Shown here: positions 34,492 through 42,951 of the stretch, in pieces
How positions within the stretch are numbered: position 1 is the first letter of the stretch
How the letters are laid out: each line of letters begins with the position of its first letter
Assembly (NCBI RefSeq): GCF_022508225.1
Contig: NZ_JAETXJ010000003.1
Location: 119,556 to 183,555, forward strand
DNA: 64,000 nucleotides
Direction of reading: 5' to 3'
DNA from: Desulfovibrio sp. UIB00
GTDB taxonomy: Bacteria > Desulfobacterota > Desulfovibrionia > Desulfovibrionales > Desulfovibrionaceae
Position numbers and translations under genes: made by a program
Notes under the pieces: model-generated
The model's database searches: none
Told to the model about the DNA's origin: nothing
Seen by the model: the letters and a program-made list of their open reading frames with translations, nothing else

Positions 34492-37400
34492 ATGGCTAAG
34501 ATTCCCGCCGCCAAACCTGCGCAGAACAAACCCAAGGGCGCCGCGCCCGAGGCAGTTCAGAAAAAACTGGTGCTTGATGGCGCCGAAATTGTGCAGATTG
34601 GTCCCGAAGCGGAGTTGCTTGTTGGTGGTAAGAACTACAACACTGCCCTGATCAGTCAGATCCAGGGCATTCAGGCGCCCCATTTTCGCGCCATCTCATC
34701 CATTGCCTTTCATCATCTGCTTGATGAAACAAAGGTTAATGGGCGTGTGGTACGTAGCGTGGTGGACCGTGAATACGGGCGCATTGACTGGAACGACCCC
34801 GAAATCAACCAAGATCCGGACTTCTTGCAGAAGTTCGTGCGCCAGCTCGGCAAGCAGATTCATCAGGCCGCGCTGGCGGAAGGCGAGCAGACCAATACCA
34901 AGCTGCGCACCTTTATCAATAATATAGTCGAAGGGTTTGCCACCTCCCCCGAGGGCATCGACCAGTTGCGCAAGCGCTCGGTCATGGTGCAGGCGGCCAT
35001 TTTGTCTGTTGAAGTGCCACACGATGTTGCGGAAGCCGTGCGCGGCGCATACCGCGACATCTGCCGCGAAAACGAAGACGACATGACCCCCGTGGCCGTG
35101 CGTTCTTCTGCTGCGGGCGAAGACTCGCGCAAAAAGGCCTTTGCCGGTCTGCAGGATACCTACCTGAACATGGTGGGTGAAGACAAAGTAGTAGAAGCCT
35201 ACCATTGGGACTGCTCCTCTGCCTACAATCTGCGTTCCATGACCTACCGCCGCGAGGCCATCCTTGACGCTCTTGCCAAGGCCGAAGAAACCGGCGACGA
35301 GAGCATTGCTGAAAACGCCAAGCTTGAGTGGGCCATTGAGCACACCTCGCTTTCTGTCTGCATGATGCAGATGATCAATCCCGTGATTTCCGGTACGGCC
35401 TTTTCGGCTGATACCGCCACGGGCTGCCGGGGCACCGACCGCCGCGAACTGGTCAGCATCGACGCCAGTTACGGCCTCGGCGAGGCTGTGGTGGGCGGGA
35501 AGGTGACGCCTGACAAACTTTATGTCTTCCAGCGCGACGACGGTGGCGAAGTAGTCATCCGTCAGATGGGCTGCAAAGACATGAAGATCGTCTATGATGA
35601 ACGCGGCGGTACCCGCGAAGTGGAAGTGTCCGAGCTTGAGGCTCTGCGCTGGGCGCTTTCGCTCAGCCAGGCCGAACGCGTTGCCCAGGGCGTGCGCGCC
35701 GTCAGCAAGGCTTACGGCGGCATCATCATGGACACGGAATTCTGCATTGACGCCAACGACAAGCTCTGGTTCGTCCAGGCGCGGCCCGAAACCCGCTGGA
35801 ACGATGATCTTGAGCTGCACCCCCATACCATCTTCATGCGCCGCCGCGAGGTGGACGCCAAAGCCGCCGCCGAAGCCGAAGTGCTGGTGGAAGGCAACGG
35901 CGCTTCACGCGGTGCAGGTCAGGGCACGGTGCGCTTTTTGCGCTCCGCCCTTGAACTGAACAAGATCGCCAAGGGCGATGTGCTTGCAGCCGAACGCACC
36001 GACCCGGACATGGTGCCGGGCATGCGCGTGGCCTCGGCCATCATGGCCGATGTGGGCGGCGACACGAGCCACGCGGCCATTACCTCGCGCGAGCTTGGCA
36101 TTGCCGCTGTTATCGGCATCCAGCGTCTCGACATCCTGCGCGCGCTTGACGGCGCGGAAGTGACCGTTGACGGCACACGCGGCAAGGTTTACCGAGGCCT
36201 TTTGCCCCTGCACCTTGTGGGCGGCGAAATGGATCTCTCCAAACTGCCCCCTACCAAGACCAAGGTCGGCCTTGTGCTGGCCGACGTGGGTCAGGCGCTG
36301 TTCCTCTCCCGTCTGCGCAACTTCCCCCAGTTTGAAGTGGGCCTGCTGCGCGCGGAATTCATGCTTGGCAACATCAGCATCCATCCGCAGGCATTGGAAG
36401 CCTTTGACAACGGCGAGCTTGAAAATGTGGTGCACAGCAAGCTGAAAGAGCTTGAAAATCGCCTTTCCAAGGTGCTGCGCGAGCAGATGGCAGCCGGGCT
36501 GATTGTATTCAACTTCAACCTACGCGAATACGTGGGCGAAGTGACCGGCCTTGCCGCAGAGGTGGAAGCCTTTGCCGAAGCGAGCAAGAGCCTGAATGCG
36601 GAAGAAGTGCTGATGCAGCACCGCAAAATGCGCGAGCTGGATCACAAGGTTGACCAGCACCTCGAAATGGCCTCGCGCCGTATTGAAGTGCTCAAGACCT
36701 CCAATGATCTGGCCGACCATGTGCGCATCATCATGGGTTACGATGACGCTCTGGCCCTGCTGAATCCGGCTGACCCCGAATCTGCCAAGCGCGTTGCTGA
36801 AATCGAAGCCACTGTTGAAGAACATGTGCGCCGGATCAAGGATATGCCCGCAGTCACCAAGCTGATGGACAACATCAACCATCTGCGTGAAGAAGTGAGC
36901 CTGCGTTCCGGCCTGAAAAAGGAAATGGACGACCTGCGCAACCTGACGGACAAAATTCGCGGCATCATCAAGGCTCGCGGATTCCGTACCGGCAAGGAGC
37001 ACTACGTTCAGACCCTGGCCCAGAACCTGGCCCTCTTTGCCATGGCCTTCTACGGCAAGCCCATCACGTACCGCACTACAGACTTCAAGAGCAACGAATA
37101 CCGCAACCTGCTGGGCGGCAGCCTCTTTGAACATAACGAAGACAACCCCATGCTTGGCTATCGCGGCGTTTCGCGCAATATCCATGACTGGGAAATTGAA
37201 GCCTTCAAGCTGGCACGCGGCGTATACGGCGGCTCCAACCTGCGCATGATGCTGCCCTTTGTGCGTACATTGGAAGAAGCCCGCTCCATGCGCAGCTACC
37301 TTGAGCAGGTTCACAAGCTCAAGAGCGGCCAGGACGGCCTGAAGATCATTCTCATGTCCGAGCTGCCTTCCAACGCCATTCTTGCCAAGCAGTTCATCAC

Positions 37401-38067
37401 TGAGTTTGACGGCTTCTCCATCGGCTCCAACGACATGACCCAGATGGTGCTGGCGACAGACCGCGACAATTCGCGCCTGTCCCACATCTATGACGAGGAA
37501 GATCCGGCTGTTGTCTGGGCCATCCTTGTCAGCATCTTCACCGGCCAGAAGTACGCCAAGAAGGTGGGCTTCTGCGGTCAGGGCGTGTCCAACAGCATCA
37601 TCCTGCGCGGCCTGGTTGCCATCGCGGGTATCACCTCTGCCTCTGTGGTGCCGGATACCTACTACCAGACCGTGTTTGATATCGCCTCTGTGGAAGGGGA
37701 AAACCATTCTGCCGCCGACCTTGGCAAATGGCTTGCCGCCCAACACCACAAGCGCCTTGCCGACCTGATGGAAAAGACCGGCTACGGTCATATCCTCAAG
37801 AAGTACAAGGAACCGCAGGATATTCAGGAATGGTACGAGGGCGAGTTGCAGCGTCGGCACGAACAGTTCCGCGATCACCTCGACACGCCCAAGGAAGCCT
37901 TCTATCGGGCCGAGTTGCAGAGCTTCCGCTCCACCTTCCACAAGCCTGTGATCTACGCCACCTGGAACTGGGACGAAACTGTTGAGGATGCCCTGCATCA
38001 CTCCGGCTTCCAGAACTTCGAGGAGCAGGCCAAGGCTCTGGAATACTCCCGCACGGTCAACGACTAG
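34492..38067 (+). CDS. ppsA: Phosphoenolpyruvate synthase-type enzyme with large insertion
   Basis: 1191 residues versus roughly 800 for usual PEP synthases. It interconverts pyruvate plus ATP with PEP. N-terminal ATP-grasp part: V-A-V-R-S-S-A-A-G-E-D-S and I-S-G-T-A-F-S-A-D. The phospho-histidine is His527 in G-G-D-T-S-H-A-A-I. The PEP-binding barrel starts at V-G-L-L-R-A-E-F (near 616), then is interrupted by ~190 helical, coiled-coil-like residues (about 645-835), and resumes at ITYRTTDFKSNEYRNLLGG. The catalytic Cys is in G-F-C-G-Q-G (near 1028). About 80 extra residues close the protein. GGAGGAAGAC is the ribosome site. It follows pyc and completes the pyruvate-oxaloacetate-PEP node. Confidence 0.9.
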   Translation: MAKIPAAKPAQNKPKGAAPEAVQKKLVLDGAEIVQIGPEAELLVGGKNYNTALISQIQGIQAPHFRAISSIAFHHLLDETKVNGRVVRSVVDREYGRIDWNDPEINQDPDFLQKFVRQLGKQIHQAALAEGEQTNTKLRTFINNIVEGFATSPEGIDQLRKRSVMVQAAILSVEVPHDVAEAVRGAYRDICRENEDDMTPVAVRSSAAGEDSRKKAFAGLQDTYLNMVGEDKVVEAYHWDCSSAYNLRSMTYRREAILDALAKAEETGDESIAENAKLEWAIEHTSLSVCMMQMINPVISGTAFSADTATGCRGTDRRELVSIDASYGLGEAVVGGKVTPDKLYVFQRDDGGEVVIRQMGCKDMKIVYDERGGTREVEVSELEALRWALSLSQAERVAQGVRAVSKAYGGIIMDTEFCIDANDKLWFVQARPETRWNDDLELHPHTIFMRRREVDAKAAAEAEVLVEGNGASRGAGQGTVRFLRSALELNKIAKGDVLAAERTDPDMVPGMRVASAIMADVGGDTSHAAITSRELGIAAVIGIQRLDILRALDGAEVTVDGTRGKVYRGLLPLHLVGGEMDLSKLPPTKTKVGLVLADVGQALFLSRLRNFPQFEVGLLRAEFMLGNISIHPQALEAFDNGELENVVHSKLKELENRLSKVLREQMAAGLIVFNFNLREYVGEVTGLAAEVEAFAEASKSLNAEEVLMQHRKMRELDHKVDQHLEMASRRIEVLKTSNDLADHVRIIMGYDDALALLNPADPESAKRVAEIEATVEEHVRRIKDMPAVTKLMDNINHLREEVSLRSGLKKEMDDLRNLTDKIRGIIKARGFRTGKEHYVQTLAQNLALFAMAFYGKPITYRTTDFKSNEYRNLLGGSLFEHNEDNPMLGYRGVSRNIHDWEIEAFKLARGVYGGSNLRMMLPFVRTLEEARSMRSYLEQVHKLKSGQDGLKIILMSELPSNAILAKQFITEFDGFSIGSNDMTQMVLATDRDNSRLSHIYDEEDPAVVWAILVSIFTGQKYAKKVGFCGQGVSNSIILRGLVAIAGITSASVVPDTYYQTVFDIASVEGENHSAADLGKWLAAQHHKRLADLMEKTGYGHILKKYKEPQDIQEWYEGELQRRHEQFRDHLDTPKEAFYRAELQSFRSTFHKPVIYATWNWDETVEDALHHSGFQNFEEQAKALEYSRTVND

Positions 38068-38097
38068 CGCAAGCTGGTCGCCACCAACTGATACATC

Positions 38098-38128
38098 AAG
38101 GCCCGGATCTCAGGATTCGGGCCTTTTC
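38098..38128 (+). terminator. Rho-independent terminator of ppsA
   Basis: Stem AAGGCCCG..AT / AT..CGGGCCTT with a short loop, followed by TTTTCG, 31 bases after the stop. Confidence 0.8.
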
Positions 38129-38178
38129 GTATACGGCGGTCTATCTGCGAAAACTTTTTCTGTTTGTAGGAAACTCGT

Positions 38179-38553
38179 ATGCGCATGTGGATGTTGCCCC
38201 CTAAGGGGTTGTGCCGCAAACATTTGTTGGGCGAACATGTGGAACTGCATATGCTCCTTGGCAGCATGCGGCGTGGCAAAAATATAGATGGCTTTCTTTT
38301 CGGTGGATTGGTTGACCCGCAGCAACTTTTTGCGCGGCATGAGGAACTTGTAACAGAGATGGCCCAGCGTGGATTCAAACACACATCGCCCATCGATGCG
38401 AATGAATGTGCTTCCTTGGCTGCCCGTTATACTGGCAGCAGCTCCCTAGACATTGTCGCCAATGCTGCTGAATTACAGCGCAGGTGCCCAGACTGCGCCC
38501 AGTTGATGCAAGTGAGCGCCACAGCACAGTCAAACGCTGCAAATTCAAACTGA
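38179..38553 (+). CDS. Small protein resembling T4 endonuclease V (pyrimidine-dimer glycosylase fold)
   Basis: 124 residues. The layout L-C-R-K-H-L-L-G-E-H-V-E-L-H, then G-K-N-I-D-G-F-L-F-G, then Q-Q-L-F-A-R-H-E-E-L, then Q-R-G-F-K-H-T-S-P parallels T4 endonuclease V and its bacterial relatives (Pfam Pyr_excise). The T4 enzyme uses its amino-terminal Thr2; this protein begins MRMWMLPPKG, so the exposed nucleophile would differ. The C-terminal 45 residues (two Cys in RCPDCAQL) are not shared with T4. AGGA lies eight bases before the ATG. It is monocistronic between two terminators. Similarity is from reading only and is modest. Confidence 0.6.
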   Translation: MRMWMLPPKGLCRKHLLGEHVELHMLLGSMRRGKNIDGFLFGGLVDPQQLFARHEELVTEMAQRGFKHTSPIDANECASLAARYTGSSSLDIVANAAELQRRCPDCAQLMQVSATAQSNAANSN

Positions 38554-38609
38554 CGTTAATGCGAAAATAACGCACGCAGCATCAACATAATATTTGACTA
38601 TGACGCACG

Positions 38610-38643
38610 AAAAAGCCGGGCCTGGAAATCCAGACCCGGCTTT
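38610..38643 (-). terminator. Rho-independent terminator of the nitronate monooxygenase gene
   Basis: Stem AAAGCCGGG.CTGG / CCAG.CCCGGCTTT with an AAAT loop, followed on the minus strand by TT and CG. It lies 23 bases past the minus-strand stop and could also stop transcription from the plus side. Confidence 0.75.
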
Positions 38644-38666
38644 GCATTTTCAGGAAGGGTAGAGCG

Positions 38667-39821
38667 TTAGCTCTTGATGCTGAAGTTGAGCTTGCTCTGC
38701 ATGTTCTGCACGCTCTTGCTCAGGGTGCTCATGGCATCGTCAAATTCCTTTTGCAGGCTGTCCATGAGTTCATGCACCGAGATGATCTTGTTCACGCGGG
38801 CCACATTGGCCCCGCAAAAGGCAAAGCCGCGTTCAAGATTGCCCTTCATGGCGTTGATGAGCGCCTGGGCGATGCAGTACGGCGTTTTTTCCTGTTCGCA
38901 GGTGTGTACGCAGTGGAACACGCACTTGAAAGGCTTTTTCTTGCCCTCGCGCGAGGCCGTGATGAATTCATTGCCAAGTGCGCGGCCAGGCATGCCCACC
39001 GGGCTTTTGATAATGGTGATGTCTTCATCGCGCGCGGAAAGGTAGCTCTGCTTGAAGCGGTCATCGGCATCGCATTCGTGGGTAGCCACAAAGCGGGTGC
39101 CCATCTGCACGCCGGAAGCGCCAAGATCGAGGAACTTCATGATGTCCGCGCCGGAGTACACGCCGCCAGCGGCAATAACAGGCACGGCGCGGCCGCACTT
39201 GTCTTCCATGGCCTTGGCGGCATCCACCACCTGCGGCACCAGGACTTCAAGCGAGTGGCCGGGATCCTGCAACTCTTCAGCCTTGAAGCCGAGATGGCCG
39301 CCGGCCTTGGGGCCTTCAACCACAAAGGCGTCAGGCGTATAACCAAAGCGCGAGGCCCATTTTTTGGCGATTACCGTGGCAGCTCGGGCCGAGGAAACAA
39401 TGGGAACCAGCTTTGTCTTGAATTCTTCCTTCTTTTCCTCGCACACCTGCAACAGGTGATGCGGCATGTCGAGGGGAAGGCCAGCGCCGGAAAAGATGAT
39501 GTCCACCTTGTTTTCAACGGCGGTGCGCACCATCTGGCTGAATGTGGTAAGCGCCACCATCAGGTTAACGCCGATGATGCCGTTGCTGAGTTCGCGTGCT
39601 TTCAATATTTCATTGCGCAGGGCGCGCAGATTGGCTGTAAGAGGATCTTTGGCCACATCGGGTTCTTTCATGCCGATCATGGCCCCGGCGATGACGCCGA
39701 TACCACCCTGATTGGCAACAGCCGACGCCAGCCCGGAAAGCGAAATGCCCACGCCCATGCCACCCTGAACTACAGGGATTTTAGCCGTGAGATCACCTAT
39801 CTTGAGTGCGGGAAAAGACAT
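38667..39821 (-). CDS. Nitronate monooxygenase / FabK-like FMN protein
   Basis: 384 residues. An FMN TIM-barrel protein: P-V-V-Q-G-G-M-G-V-G-I-S, V-E-G-P-K-A-G-G-H-L-G-F (the His is the family's catalytic residue), V-I-A-A-G-G-V-Y-S-G-A-D and G-A-S-G-V-Q-M-G-T-R-F. Members oxidise nitronates or act as enoyl-ACP reductase II; sequence alone does not separate these. A cysteine-containing insert (CVFHCVHTCEQEKTPYC) near residue 290 is unusual and could bind a metal. GGAGG eight bases before the ATG; promoter candidate upstream. Confidence 0.88.
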   Translation of the reverse strand: MSFPALKIGDLTAKIPVVQGGMGVGISLSGLASAVANQGGIGVIAGAMIGMKEPDVAKDPLTANLRALRNEILKARELSNGIIGVNLMVALTTFSQMVRTAVENKVDIIFSGAGLPLDMPHHLLQVCEEKKEEFKTKLVPIVSSARAATVIAKKWASRFGYTPDAFVVEGPKAGGHLGFKAEELQDPGHSLEVLVPQVVDAAKAMEDKCGRAVPVIAAGGVYSGADIMKFLDLGASGVQMGTRFVATHECDADDRFKQSYLSARDEDITIIKSPVGMPGRALGNEFITASREGKKKPFKCVFHCVHTCEQEKTPYCIAQALINAMKGNLERGFAFCGANVARVNKIISVHELMDSLQKEFDDAMSTLSKSVQNMQSKLNFSIKS

Positions 39822-39903
39822 TGCAAGACCTCCGTCCTGTCCGTAAGCAGCATGCCACTTTGCATCGTTTCGATTTCAAACGACATACCTATGTTTGCCG
39901 GGA

Positions 39904-39932
39904 AGCATAGCTGGTAATTTCACAAGACGCAA
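39904..39932 (-). promoter_or_regulatory. Candidate promoter for the nitronate monooxygenase gene
   Basis: On the minus strand TTGCGT (39927-39932), 17-bp spacer, TATGCT (39904-39909), 83 bases upstream of the start codon. Confidence 0.45.
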
Positions 39933-39963
39933 CAATCATCTTTAATATATGTATTCCGGGCCG

Positions 39964-42951
39964 TTATTCCGCACACAGTGACGCATAGGGGCACCAGTCG
40001 CAATGGCGGTCTGGACGCGCCGTAAAGCACGGTGCATGTCGCATGTGCAGCAATACAAGAGAAAGCGCCGCGTGGCAGTACCCAATGGCTTCCGCCAGGT
40101 CTTCATCCACCAGCCCACCAAAAAGCGGATACTCCCTGCCAGCATTGCGCAGTTCAACCAGCGCGGCGTCTCCAACCGGGCCAAGGCCGCTGCCCACAGC
40201 CATGCTCACATAGCAGGGCAATTGCAGGCTCGGCAGCCGGGGCCGCAGTTCTTCAAAGAGGGCATCCATATCTTCAAGCATCTGAGCGTCCGGCTCATAT
40301 TGGCCTCCCGCCTGCGTCTGTCGCATGGCCTCAAAAAGGTTCTCAATACGCCTGAAATAAAGAATGTCGCCCCACAAGCTCCCATCATGTAATTTAAGGC
40401 TGCCGGTCTTGTAGTCAAGGATGTGCAGCAGGTCATCCCGCCGGTCAATGCGGTCCATTATGCCCCTGAAAGAATATTCGCCGCCAGCCAGCGACAGCGT
40501 GGCCTTGAGTTCTTCCTCCAGCGCCACAATAATGGTGCTGTCGGGCTGATTGTCCAGAAAACGCTGCAAACGCACAGGGGCGGCTTCTTCCAGCATGAGG
40601 CAGCTGTCCGGCGGTAAGATGCGGCGCAGGTCGGCCTTTTCAAGCTCCTCATGAAACCGCGCAAGCATGGTCTCGCGGCTGATATCGCCCCGGCGCACCT
40701 CTTTATTGAGATACGGTTCATACAGCGCGTGCAGCGTATCGTGAATGCAGGTGCCCACGGCTGCGGGGTCGTCGCCTTCGTTGACCTCCTGCGGCGGTTG
40801 CAGCCTGCAGAGGTATTGCCAGGCAAATCGCAGAGGGCATTGCTGGTAAACATCCAGCCTTGTGGGCGAAAGCGGTTTTTGGAGCAGGGCCAGCATGGCC
40901 TCGTGCAAGGCCTCTGTGCGGGGCAGGCTTTTGGGAGCGGCAGGGGTGCTGCGCACCACGCAACGGGCCATGTCCAGCGGCCCCTGACCGGGCACAAGCA
41001 GCTCGCCACGGCGCTGTTCTTCTTCCCATAGCAGTTGTTCTACAAAGCGGCTGCGGCTTTTTTTGCCGTCAAAAAGCGCAGAACGGCTGATGCCCTCCTG
41101 CCAGAAAAAGCGCACCTCCTGCGCTCCGGCGCAGAGCCGATACAGCGTGTGGGCAGTGGCGCGCTCACGCCTGCGGGCATCCGGCAGGCCAAGCACCTGC
41201 CGCAGCGAATCGGGCAGCAGAGGATCCTGCGCAGGGTTGCCTGGCAGTTTGTCGTCCGTGGCATCCACAATAAGCACCCTGTCAAAGTGCAGCAGGCGCG
41301 TTTCAAGCATGCCGAGCACCTGCAAGCCCGTGAGCGGCTCCGCCTCAAACGGTACTCGCTCCTGTTGCAGCACCTCGCGTACTATGCCGTGCAAGACGCT
41401 GGTGGGAAAGGGCGTCTGCGCAAGGCAGTTTTGCCGCAACACAGGGGCCGCGTGGCGGGCAAGGCGGTACATGGCCTCCGCATCCAGCGGAAAATGCCGC
41501 CACATGTCGCCGCCGTTGCGCAGCAGAAAATCGCAGATGTTTTGCAGGCACAGGGCCATGCCCTCGGTGGTGTCCACCTGCCCCGGCTGACGCACCAGCA
41601 CATTGAGCGTGGCTTCAAAAAGCTCAAAAAGCGCAGGATGCATGCCCGGGGCGCACTCCCGCGCAACCTCGTTCATATCCACAAACCGCGCCCCGCCGCG
41701 AATCATGCCCTCAATGCGGCGCAAGACCTCGCGCAAATAAAGGGGCGTTGCGTTGCCGTCATCCACGCGCAGCAGGTTCAGGTAAGGATGCCGCAGACAC
41801 TGAAGCAGATTGCGCCAGTAATAGCGGCCATCTTCCGTCCTGTTTTCCTGCAATTGCAGCAGAGCCTCAAGCAGGCGGTTAAGGGGCGAGCGCTCCAATG
41901 GGTAGCCCATGGAAACGTTGACGTCCTTGTTGGGCAGATGGTGCAGCACTGGCATGAGCAGGGCGCTGTCCGTGAGCACAACCGCCGTGGAAAGCCCGTC
42001 AGGCGCGGCTAAATCATTGCTGCCGCCCTTGCTGGCGCTCGGCGCCGCCAGTTCTTCATGCAAAGCTTTAAGCTGCGAATGGCAATCGTACCCGGCAAAA
42101 AACGATATGCGCGGCTTATGTGCGGCCTCGGCGTCCGTGGGTTCCACGGCAAGGCGAGCAGTGGCCTTCCAGCGGCGCAGCCACGCAGCCTGCGCGTCAC
42201 ATGCCCAGTGCGGCGCGGTGCCCAGAGCCAGCGCCGGGTCTGCATGCAGGCATATCTGCCCGCCTGCCCGCCACAGCCTGTGCAGCAGGGCTTCCTCACT
42301 GCCGGTGAGCAGCGAAAATCCGGCCATCACAACGGGGCGGTCATTTGCGGGCGTAAAAAAACGAGGCAGGGCAAGTCCGTCTTCGCTGACGGTAAAGGCG
42401 TCCAATCCCGGCGTTGTCCAGCGGCGGGCCTCCAGCGCGGCCACATAGGCCTTGCCTATGCGCCCCAGAGCGCCCAGCAGGGCAGCCGCAGGGCCGGAAA
42501 CCTCCTGCTCCACATGGCTGAGATCCACAGCAGCCACACGCTGGCCCAGCATTTCTTCCAGCAGGTTTGAAAGCCGCAAGCCCCAGGGCAGAAAGTGCGC
42601 CATGTCCATGCGGGCAAAACGTGCGGCAAGGCCTTCGTCATCCTGCGCGAGGCCCATTACGCACTCGTGCAGCAGGGCGACCCTGTCCAGCACGTTGGCC
42701 GTGTGCAGAGGATCTGCGCTGGTTTGCGAGCGCCAGGCCGAGATAACATCCGCCAGAGTCATGACCTTGGGCAGCAAGCCCTGATAGCCTTCTTCCGCAT
42801 AGAGCTTGGTGAGGTAACGCCAGGGCCGGTTGTGGGGCACGATCAGCAGGGTTGCACCTGCCCGCCCCTTGCCGATGCGGGTCAGAAAGGCTTTGAGGTC
42901 GGGCAGAAAGGGCCGCTGCCAGGGAAAAACAAGAATCGGCGATGCGCTCAT
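39964..42951 (-). CDS. addB: AddB-like helicase-nuclease subunit with Fe-S nuclease domain
   Basis: 995 residues from ATG 42951, which overlaps the addA stop as ATGA and has GGAGG seven bases upstream. With AddA it forms the recombination exonuclease that processes double-strand breaks. The C-terminal PD-(D/E)XK nuclease shows F-R-G-I-M-D-R-I-D and I-L-D-Y-K-T-G. Four cysteines in AddB spacing (Q-C-P-L-R-F, and C-D-W-C-P-Y-A-S-L-C at the end) should hold a 4Fe-4S cluster. The N-terminal helicase-like domain lacks a clear Walker A lysine motif (PWQRPFLPD), as is common when AddB is degenerate. Confidence 0.85.
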   Translation of the reverse strand: MSASPILVFPWQRPFLPDLKAFLTRIGKGRAGATLLIVPHNRPWRYLTKLYAEEGYQGLLPKVMTLADVISAWRSQTSADPLHTANVLDRVALLHECVMGLAQDDEGLAARFARMDMAHFLPWGLRLSNLLEEMLGQRVAAVDLSHVEQEVSGPAAALLGALGRIGKAYVAALEARRWTTPGLDAFTVSEDGLALPRFFTPANDRPVVMAGFSLLTGSEEALLHRLWRAGGQICLHADPALALGTAPHWACDAQAAWLRRWKATARLAVEPTDAEAAHKPRISFFAGYDCHSQLKALHEELAAPSASKGGSNDLAAPDGLSTAVVLTDSALLMPVLHHLPNKDVNVSMGYPLERSPLNRLLEALLQLQENRTEDGRYYWRNLLQCLRHPYLNLLRVDDGNATPLYLREVLRRIEGMIRGGARFVDMNEVARECAPGMHPALFELFEATLNVLVRQPGQVDTTEGMALCLQNICDFLLRNGGDMWRHFPLDAEAMYRLARHAAPVLRQNCLAQTPFPTSVLHGIVREVLQQERVPFEAEPLTGLQVLGMLETRLLHFDRVLIVDATDDKLPGNPAQDPLLPDSLRQVLGLPDARRRERATAHTLYRLCAGAQEVRFFWQEGISRSALFDGKKSRSRFVEQLLWEEEQRRGELLVPGQGPLDMARCVVRSTPAAPKSLPRTEALHEAMLALLQKPLSPTRLDVYQQCPLRFAWQYLCRLQPPQEVNEGDDPAAVGTCIHDTLHALYEPYLNKEVRRGDISRETMLARFHEELEKADLRRILPPDSCLMLEEAAPVRLQRFLDNQPDSTIIVALEEELKATLSLAGGEYSFRGIMDRIDRRDDLLHILDYKTGSLKLHDGSLWGDILYFRRIENLFEAMRQTQAGGQYEPDAQMLEDMDALFEELRPRLPSLQLPCYVSMAVGSGLGPVGDAALVELRNAGREYPLFGGLVDEDLAEAIGYCHAALSLVLLHMRHAPCFTARPDRHCDWCPYASLCAE

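Noticed and set aside
36520..38001. 493-codon minus-strand open frame opposite ppsA
   Set aside because: Antisense shadow; the plus-strand PEP synthase has intact catalytic motifs through this region.
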